From NCBI GenBank assembly GCA_037783415.1, contig JAZGTN010000009.1, positions 10,974,001 through 11,038,000 of the forward strand: DNA of 64,000 bases, given 5' to 3'. Made by a program: the position numbers and the translations under genes. The first letter of the stretch is position 1. Each line of letters begins with the position of its first letter. Of the stretch, positions 57,569-64,000 are shown in pieces. Below the pieces are notes generated by a model. That model was given only the letters and a program-made list of their open reading frames with translations. It was not told the origin of the DNA and did no database searches. Source of the DNA: Leptasterias polaris (lineage: Eukaryota > Echinodermata > Asteroidea > Forcipulatida > Asteriidae).

Positions 57569-57934
57569 TTTAAAGGGTCTGTATACGTTTGGTAATGACT
57601 CTGAAAATTAATGGCAATAAAAACTTACATGGTAAGAAGTACAGCAGTGTTGGATAGTATAATGCATTTTGAGAAACTTTTCACTTTGAAGTACTACGGT
57701 TATGGAAAAATATATCACTTTTTATCCCATAAAAAATTGGATCAGAGAAGCGTTACAGCCGTAACGCTTCTCAGATTGTGTATTCCTATAGGGAATATCC
57801 GCTCCGGTTTTTCGGTGATATCTCAAAAACGCGACCACCTTTTGAAGTGAAATTTTCACAGGTTAGTTGTACATTTATTTAGGATTAATACAATCAGTAG
57901 GCTCCAATTACCAAACGTATACAGCACCTTTAAA
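57569..57934. mobile_element. MITE, TTTAAAGGGTCTGTATACG ends
   Basis: TTTAAAGGGTCTGTATACGT at the left; ACGTATACAGCACCTTTAAA at the right. Interior AGAAGCGTTACAGCCGTAAC forms a small hairpin. Confidence 0.8.
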
Positions 57935-58654
57935 TAACATTTTCAGAGTGTGGGCTTGATGAGTTTCTGTGTTTGTTGTGTGTTTATTGTGAAACAAATT
58001 TCAAATGACAAAGATCTATGCAAGTTACATGTATATACATGTATACAAATACTGAAAGCATTTCAGTCATGCGTTGTCACAGGAAATAATCACTGAAATC
58101 ACCGAAATTCAGCTTTTCCATTTTACTCGCCTTCGCCTCATGAAATGGAAAAGCCCAAATTTCGCCTCAAGATTATATTCTGCAGTCAAATACATATATT
58201 ATTTATGCAACAATAATGTGACTAGTCTGGCAAACAGGCATTTGTGCACATTCCAATGGAAAGCTTTTTAGTCATCAATATATAGCTTTTCTCATGAGAT
58301 TCATGAATACTGCGCATTTGATTGGGCTTTGGATTTACAAATGTATGCGTGCTGCTGTTGGATCGGTCTACCAACTCCAACGCAAAACCAAAAGTAAGTT
58401 TAGGCGAGTGCAGTGGTAAGTTTGAGCAAGTGCAAAATAGAATGGTAGGAGTCACGAGACGGGGCAGAGTTAGAGATGAAGATTTGAAAAAGGCAACAGG
58501 GGTGAAAGATCTATTGCAAGAAGTAACAGTGGGGGTTCAAAGGTCAAATTCCGATTTAGTATATAGTGCTTTACACATCGGTGTATGGGTAAAGCCAAAT
58601 AATTTATAGACTCATCTGATTTTTAAGCTCATGGTATGCTTTGGGCATTCTGGT

Positions 58655-58898
58655 TTGCAAAGTGGTATCTTTCCTCGCCTTCCACCACTAGGACCTCATT
58701 TCAAATCCCACCAGGGACACTATGTGGATTGAGTTTTCAGTCCACAACTGATTAAGTGAGTCTTCCCTGGAATAATTCTCTTGGGTTTTCCTGCCACATC
58801 TACACTGAAACTTCCGTCTTGGCCTTCTCTCTATGGGGTTCTTGGCTAATACAGTGATTAAGTTTGCTTTTCTGAGATCATTGGCTTCACAAACAGAA

Positions 58899-58961
<63 letters not shown>

Positions 58962-58962
58962 A
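58655..58962 (+). mobile_element. SINE with (AATA)n tail
   Basis: CTAGGACCTCATTTCAAATC is a degraded B box. The body TTCTCTTGGGTTTTCCTGCC...TCTATGGGGTTCTTGGC leads to about 15 repeats of AATA (58903-58962). The piece at about 55490-55620 is an inverted relative. Confidence 0.65.
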
Positions 58963-59152
58963 AGCTGCAGATGTAGAGTATCAATACTATAAGAATCGAG
59001 ACATGCCTGTATGGCAAAATTAATAAGACCAACTTGCATGTAACTTCTCAGGGTTTTCTCAAATTCTCCCAGAGCCTTCAAATTTTCTTGAAAGAAATAA
59101 AACAGTCACTAAAGAGAATTCTTGGAAGTAATAGATGAAATGCTACAAATCT

Positions 59153-59377
59153 GGGCCCAATTTCATGGCTCTGCTTACCGCCGAGTTCTGCGCTTGCGAT
59201 CACCCACTCTGCTTACAGAGCAATTGCCGAATTTCTGCGCTAGCTGTGTATGCGTAGAATGCCTAGTAACGTGGATGCTGCAAGCACACAAGGAAAAATT
59301 GACGTAAGCGCAGAATTCCCTGCTTCCGTAAGCGCCGATTCTTTGCTGACGGTGAGCAGAGACATGAAATTGGGCCC
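59153..59377. mobile_element. MITE, GGGCCCAATTTCAT ends
   Basis: GGGCCCAATTTCATGGCTCT at the left; GAGACATGAAATTGGGCCC at the right. It lies 90 bp downstream of tail exon 4. Confidence 0.8.
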
Positions 59378-59467
59378 TGAAGTAATAAATGAAATGCTGC
59401 AAAACTGAAGCTCTAATTCCGAGAAGGAATCAACTACAATAGCTGGAGCGTGATCCCCACAACTTAC

Positions 59468-59536
59468 CACCAATCTTTGACTTCTGCTTCTGTGGAGGGA
59501 GTTTGACATCGTCATATTCTGACTCTCCGTCGTCGA
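59468..59536 (-). CDS. Tail exon 4: SEYDDV motif
   Basis: Acceptor TTTTGGGTGATTCTAG/TCGACG; donor GGTG/GTAAGT; 69 nt, phase 1-1. It reads (F)DDGESEYDDVKLPPQK followed by QKSKIG. SEYDDV fits the ITIM pattern, and YDxV is a preferred NCK SH2 site in known families. Acidic residues before the tyrosine are typical of kinase substrates. The exon can be skipped without changing frame. Confidence 0.75.
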
Positions 59537-59594
59537 CTAGAATCACCCAAAACAACAAAGTCAATATTTATAGACATGCAACCTGTTAAATGTT

Positions 59595-60240
59595 TTAAAG
59601 GTAACGTCATACATTGGTAATGACCCCCAACAAGTTTTGAGGAATTTCTATCCGAAAGCAAACTTGTTATAAAGATGTTAATGGTAGTAAGCATCCTGTG
59701 AAATTCTTTCGTTGATTAGAAATCAACAAAAATATGTCTACAAATTTTAACCTCCAAAAGTCACCTCATGGTGAGTTTGAAAATTACAATTTCTGTGGTT
59801 TGTGAATGCTGCGGCCAGAGATGCAGTTTTTGGCATTCAGCTGAAACTTTCACAGGTAATAATAATAATAATTGTGGTGCTTATATAGCGCTTTCCATCG
59901 TATCAACAATCTCAAAGCGCTTTACAATATTATTCCCCCGTTCATCAGGCCATGGGACCACGCGGCAGCCGATTATCAGCGCTCATCGATCCTCTACCCT
60001 CACAGGTACCCATTTATACCCCTGGGTGAAGAGAAGCAATTATAGCAAAGTGTCTTGCTCAAGGACACAAGCGTCTTGACCGGGACTCGAACCCACACCC
60101 CGATGACTAAACCACCAGAACTTGAATCCGATGCTCTTAACCACTCGGCCATGACACCCCAGGTGACTTTCATTGTAACTGTCTTGATATTTTGGCCTTA
60201 TAAATCAGCATTACGTTGACAATGTATGACCCTACTTTAA
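59595..60240. mobile_element. MITE interrupted by a SINE
   Basis: TTAAAGGTAACGTCATACAT at the left; ATGTATGACCCTACTTTAA at the right. The element is split by the SINE at 59857-60159. Confidence 0.7.
59857..60159 (-). mobile_element. SINE, tRNA-Leu-derived, nested in a MITE
   Basis: The minus strand begins GGTGTCATGGCCGAGTGG and has GGGTTCGAGTCCCGG as B box. It ends in (ATT)n. CAGGT occurs on both sides (ACAGGTAAT and CCAGGTGAC), a possible short target duplication. Confidence 0.8.
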
Positions 60241-60819
60241 GTGTTTTAAAAACATATTATTGGGTTTTTCCTCCTTCATCTTAAACTGAGCATTTCTTCA
60301 TCGTCTCTACACACTCATCTCCAGGCCGAGGGTTCACCATTTGAGTCACTTTAATTTTTTTTTGCGATTTTTACAATTTCATTGTTGTTTTAGAATTCTT
60401 AGAATACTGAGGTTAATTACTTAGATAAAGTGTGTTTAGATTTGGCTTTTTAAATTGTATCTCTTTGAAGCGCCTTGAGCGTCTTTTTAAAAATTATTTA
60501 TTCTACATCCAACATATCATTTTCAGGCACCATTTAAAAGCAAAGGTGGACTTTGGCACTATTATAAGTTGTTATTATTATTCGAATGTTTTTAAAACAA
60601 GAGAGAAATGATTTGCTTTCATTCAACAGGAGATTAAACTCAGATGAGTAGATAATTATGAAATATCTATCACCAAGTTAGTAAAACTAAAGCACCATAG
60701 ATAAAGTTATCTCTTACATGCTTGTTTACTTACTCAAGACACAGCTTTGTCCAAAGCTCAATAATAATAAAAAACCTGAAGAATTTTAATGAAGAATGAG
60801 AAACATTTGAAATACGTAC

Positions 60820-60861
60820 ATTTTGACGGTGGCACATATTTCTTTGGCTTCTTGGCACCAC
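60820..60861 (-). CDS. Tail exon 3: KKYVPP motif
   Basis: Acceptor CCTTGGCTTCAG/GTGGTG; donor AAAAT/GTACGT; 42 nt, phase 1-1. It reads (G)GAKKPKKYVPPSK. YVPP fits pYxxP, the CRK-type SH2 site (family knowledge). It is strongly basic, as is usual near the inner membrane face. Small size and symmetrical phase make it a natural cassette exon. Confidence 0.65.
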
Positions 60862-60921
60862 CTGAAGCCAAGGATAAAAAAATGAGATAACAAAATAAAC
60901 AAATAGTTTATCTTAAAAAAA

Positions 60922-60962
60922 TAATAATAATAAAATAAATATATATATATATATATATATAA
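60922..60962. repeat. (AAT)n / (AT)n microsatellite
   Basis: ATAATAATAATAA is followed by about 12 AT dinucleotides. Confidence 0.85.
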
Positions 60963-61291
60963 AAATAAGGGATTTGAGGCAGATTTCCGCCCAGGTAGTA
61001 GCTAATAAGCAGGACAGTTCTTTTCAGAACTACTCCGCGGCAGTAGAATAATTAGCAAGACAAGTTCTCAAAGAACAAAAATCTACCTAGCAAGTAAATA
61101 TACACATGGTGTTACCGCAAACCAAATATACAAAACATTAATAAAATAAACAAAGACCTTTGAAGGGAAAATAAACAAATGATAGTATTAAATAAATTAT
61201 TTAAAATAACAATAAATAAATAAACAAATAAATAAATAAACAAGTAAACAATAAATATAGCTTTTAACAAAAACCAATCAGCCAGACTAAC

Positions 61292-61345
61292 CTGAAGCCT
61301 TCTTGTTTACTGCAGCATACACATCATTGGTCACGTCAGGCAGGT
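61292..61345 (-). CDS. Tail exon 2: DVYAAV motif
   Basis: Acceptor TACATTTTATTAG/ACCTGC; donor TTCAG/GTTAGT; 54 nt, phase 1-1. It reads (N)LPDVTNDVYAAVNKKAS. The YAAVNKK context resembles the decayed modules at 10.8-13.8 kb. Each flanking exon also carries a single tyrosine motif, which supports a modular receptor tail. Confidence 0.75.
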
Positions 61346-61403
61346 CTAATAAAATGTAATCCCAGGTTTAAAATAATTTTAGTGTTTAAGTGCTACATAC
61401 AAA

Positions 61404-61776
61404 GTGTGGACCTGAGAACAAAAGAGGTCCACATAATGTAGTGACTTGAAACACCATGTGGACTTACACACGTCCACACAGTGTTTTTTACAGTGTTGAG
61501 GAATATGGTTTTTCTTTCAAAGTGTACAGAACTAAGGAATGTCCACAGAGTGACTGCAACAGAACTGTTTGTTTTCTTGGGGGATTGTAAATGTGGACCG
61601 GAGAACAAAAGAGGTCCACATAATGTAGTGACTTGAAACACCATGTGGACTTACACACGTCCACACATTTGTTTTTGCAGTGTTGAAGAATAGGATTTTC
61701 CTTCAGAGTGTACAGAACAAAGACATGTCCACAGAGTGACTGCAAGACAGAGCTGTGTTTTCTTTTCCAGGTTTTG
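61404..61776. repeat. ~187-bp direct duplication
   Basis: GAGAACAAAAGAGGTCCACA and CACCATGTGGACTTACACAC recur 187 bp apart. The second copy continues to about 61776 with few changes. Minus-strand frames here are shared by-products. Confidence 0.85.
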
Positions 61777-62059
61777 TTTATAGATTTGGCAGTCCAAGGT
61801 CCCCCTGTGGTAGACGCTCCTCGGCTGAAGTAATTGTTTCATCACTGGCGATGCACACACGCCACTAGAACTGTACAAACATGTGCTACAGATGCTGCAT
61901 GACACTGTTTGTACGTATCCTTCATGTGCTTAGCACTCCAGCATGGCAAACCTCCCGCATCACAAGAGAAATGTGATGTCAGTGAGAAGGGTTTACACAT
62001 AGTAGTAGCCCACCATGTTTTATTTTATGACTAGGGCTGGGACGTATAACCAGTTAACC

Positions 62060-62240
62060 ATTTAAATAGTGCTCAAATCTGTCACTCAGTGATGGTCATG
62101 GTCCTCAAACATTCGGTATTTTACCTGTGGCTGAGCTATGTTTTTGAAGTATGAGACCCTTTTCCTTTTTATAGCACCACGTAATGGTTTACAAGGCTCT
62201 TTGGCGCAATATGCAGCAAATCAACATTTCCAAATTCCCT
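62060..62240 (-). mobile_element. Degraded SINE body
   Basis: TGCTCAAATCTGTCACTCAG...TGGTCATGGTCCTCAAACAT resembles CGCTCAGGTCTGTCACTCAG in the SINE at 46995-47363. The head is missing. Confidence 0.45.
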
Positions 62241-62309
62241 TAACCCATCGTGTCTTCAATTGTGTTCTGGGAATCTTGGGAATCCTTTAAAGTTTGTTTT
62301 TTCCCTTTT

Positions 62310-62327
62310 GGGGGGGGGGGGGGGGGG
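62310..62327. repeat. Poly-G tract
   Basis: A run of about 18 G after CCCTTTT. Confidence 0.85.
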
Positions 62328-62654
62328 TAGAGAACTTCTGTACAAGAGAGAAAGAATGTCTTGAGAACATTTAAGGGAGGAGGCCTCCCTGTCCAGGCAG
62401 GGTATATAGCCATGTGACTTAAAAAACAAGCAACAACAAATAAACAAAACAAACAATACAATCAACAAACAAAACCAAGTAACCATAAAAACATATCGAC
62501 AAGTAAAACGAGGAAACAGTCAACTAAAGAAATCAACTCTGAAACAAACTTACAACATGCACCCACCTCTCCCCTTCCTCTTCATGAGGGGCACAGAACT
62601 ACTGTACCGAACAAAATTCATGAATCCTGCGGTGATCATTGTTACGGCGTACTA

Positions 62655-62760
62655 CTGTAAAATCAGTACAGTTGGTAGAGCACCATCACATTAAACCGGA
62701 GGTCGTTGGTTCAAATCCCGCAATTGTAAGTTTTTCTTTGTTCAACCCCTAATCATTTAA
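62655..62760 (+). mobile_element. tRNA-Asn-like SINE, copy 1
   Basis: CAGTTGGTAGAGCACCATCA and GGAGGTCGTTGGTTCAAATC are A-box and B-box like. TTTTTCTTTGTTCAACCCC follows. Stem pairing is too poor for a working tRNA. Confidence 0.55.
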
Positions 62761-62952
62761 AATTTTACCCAGTCAGTTTTCCTTGTGGTTTATAACTTGA
62801 TAATTGAAATAAAAAAAGTTGCACCCCCTTATGGTGATTCGCTGGTCATTGCTTCCCAGGTTGTATCGTAAAATTGGGTGTGATACAACTAATGGTAGTA
62901 TAGCTTCTGACTGGCATCCCTGAACAAAGATATTGGAAAAATATGGAGACCG

Positions 62953-63075
62953 CCAGCACAGGGCTAGATACATGTAGCTCAATTGGTAGAGCACCGGCAC
63001 GTTAATCCGGAGGTTGTTAGTTCAATTCCCGTTCTAATCTATTTTTATTTTTTTTTAACCCCCAAATCACTGCAA
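62953..63075 (+). mobile_element. tRNA-Asn-like SINE, copy 2
   Basis: GTAGCTCAATTGGTAGAGC has a good D arm. The anticodon position is GTT in CACGTTAATC, with CCGG stems. GTTCAATTCCCG is the B box. Acceptor and T stems do not pair well, and the flanks match copy 1. Confidence 0.55.
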
Positions 63076-63206
63076 TTTTAGTTACTTCTTACAGGAGTAA
63101 AATCAGAGGGTAGCGGGAGTAAGAAAGGCAGAAAGTAAAGACAGAGGGATCAACAATATAACTTAAGAAAAGAAGAAATTTTGAACTTAAGAAACATAAA
63201 TCTTAC

Positions 63207-63257
63207 TTGTTGGAGGCGGTTTACTCGGCTTCTCCTTCTTTACTATGGCATAGGTGT
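63207..63257 (-). CDS. Tail exon 1 in this window: TYAIV motif
   Basis: Acceptor AATTTTTTGGCAG/ACACCTA; donor ACAA/GTAAGA; 51 nt, phase 1-1. It reads TYAIVKKEKPSKPPP plus T. The proline-rich PSKPPP could be an SH3 ligand (inference). The first codon is split with an exon outside the window. This is the most upstream exon visible. A membrane segment and ectodomain should lie beyond 64,000 on the minus strand. Confidence 0.75.
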
Positions 63258-63412
63258 CTGCCAAAAAATTAATTGTCATAACAGAATAGTGCAAAATAAT
63301 ACAGAACAGATCATCAGCGTACTAAAGAAAAGGGGTAACTGCACAACTTTGATAAACGTTTTAACAGTTTAACAATCCTAGGCAGTAATTTGTTGGACTC
63401 ACAGTAGTATTA

Positions 63413-64000
63413 AAAGAGTTGGGCTAAGACTGGGTGGAAAGGGGTAGAGTGAGGTGGGGTAAAAAGGGGTTCGGGTAAGACTGGGGTGAAGTGGTAGAGT
63501 AAGGTGGGGTAAAAAGGGGTTGGGGTAAGACTGGGGTGAAGTGGTAGAGTAAGGTGGGGTAAAAAGGGGTTGGGGTATGGTGGGGTAAAAAGGGGTTGGG
63601 GTAAGACTGGGGGTGAAGTGGTAGAGTAAGGTGGGGTAAAATGGGTTGGGGTAAGGTGGGGTAAAAAGGGGTTGGGGTAAGACTGGGGTGAAGTGGTAGA
63701 GTAAGGTGGGGTAAAAAGGGGTTGGGGTAAGACTGGGGTGAAGCGGTAGAGTAAGGTGGGATAAAAAGGGGTTGGGGTAAGGTGGTAGAGTAAGATGGGG
63801 GTAAAAAGGGGTTGGGGTAAGACTGGGGTGAAGTGGTAGAGTAAGGTGGGGTAAAAAGGGGTTGGGGTAAGACTGGGGTGAAGCGGTAGAGTAAGGTGGG
63901 GTAAAAAGGGGTTGGGGTAAGACTGTGGTGAAGTGGTAGAGTAAGGTGGGGTAAAAAGGGGTTGGGGTAAGACTGGGGTGAAGCGGTAGAGTAAGGTGGG
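63413..64000. repeat. 50-bp G-rich minisatellite running off the window
   Basis: The unit contains GGGGTAAAAAGGGGTTGGGG, TAAGACTGGGGTGAAGTGG and TAGAGTAAGGT. Copies are 50 bp apart (for example 63481 and 63531) with occasional shortened units. Regularly spaced G runs give G-quadruplex potential. Confidence 0.92.

Noticed and set aside
62560..62610. Additional tail exon between 63.2 and 61.3 kb
   Set aside because: AG and GT borders exist, but the phase needed by the neighbouring exons meets a stop codon.
62653..63030. Two functional tRNA-Asn genes
   Set aside because: T and acceptor stems do not pair, and both copies share the same non-tRNA 3' flank.

Overview
The window looks like non-coding-rich DNA from a marine invertebrate animal. 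Introns with GT..AG borders, tRNA-derived SINEs, many palindromic MITEs and multi-kilobase minisatellites make it eukaryotic. The repeat families (for example elements ending in TTAAAGG..CACTGTACACG, or in GGGCCCAATTTCAT) remind me of echinoderms, probably a sea star. That assignment is from memory and was not tested.

Layout. 0.1-8.05 kb is a GA-rich minisatellite built from GTG-initiated words, followed by a 23-bp CpG-rich satellite and a cluster of TGACCT repeats. 8.2-16.1 kb is AT-rich sequence with local duplications, foldbacks and a ladder of decayed exon-like modules on the minus strand (10.8-13.8 kb). 16.9-25.6 kb is a head-to-tail array of a 4.1-kb unit: two full units and one truncated. 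Each full unit encodes an apparently identical 713-residue protein with a plausible Mutator-like DDE triad. 25.6-30.0 kb and 42.4-46.9 kb are two copies of one duplicated segment, each interrupted by a different ~2-kb insertion. The second insertion holds a broken Ty3/Gypsy-type retroelement. 30.1-31.2 kb and 35.3-36.9 kb are large foldback elements. The rest is dense with SINEs, MITEs and short tandem repeats.

The most important content lies on the minus strand between 63.26 and 39.66 kb. Six small exons with good splice signals and fully compatible phases assemble into the last ~139 residues and the stop codon of one host gene. This stretch carries seven tyrosines, one per motif: YAIV, YAAV, YVPP, YDDV, YANL, LIYMEV and TTYASI. 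It resembles the cytoplasmic tail of an ITIM/ITSM-bearing immune-type receptor. The four upstream exons have symmetrical phase (1-1) and lengths divisible by three, so each could be skipped without a frame shift. The ectodomain and any membrane segment would lie beyond the right edge of the window.

Nearly all other long open frames are by-products of tandem repeats whose units lack stop codons.
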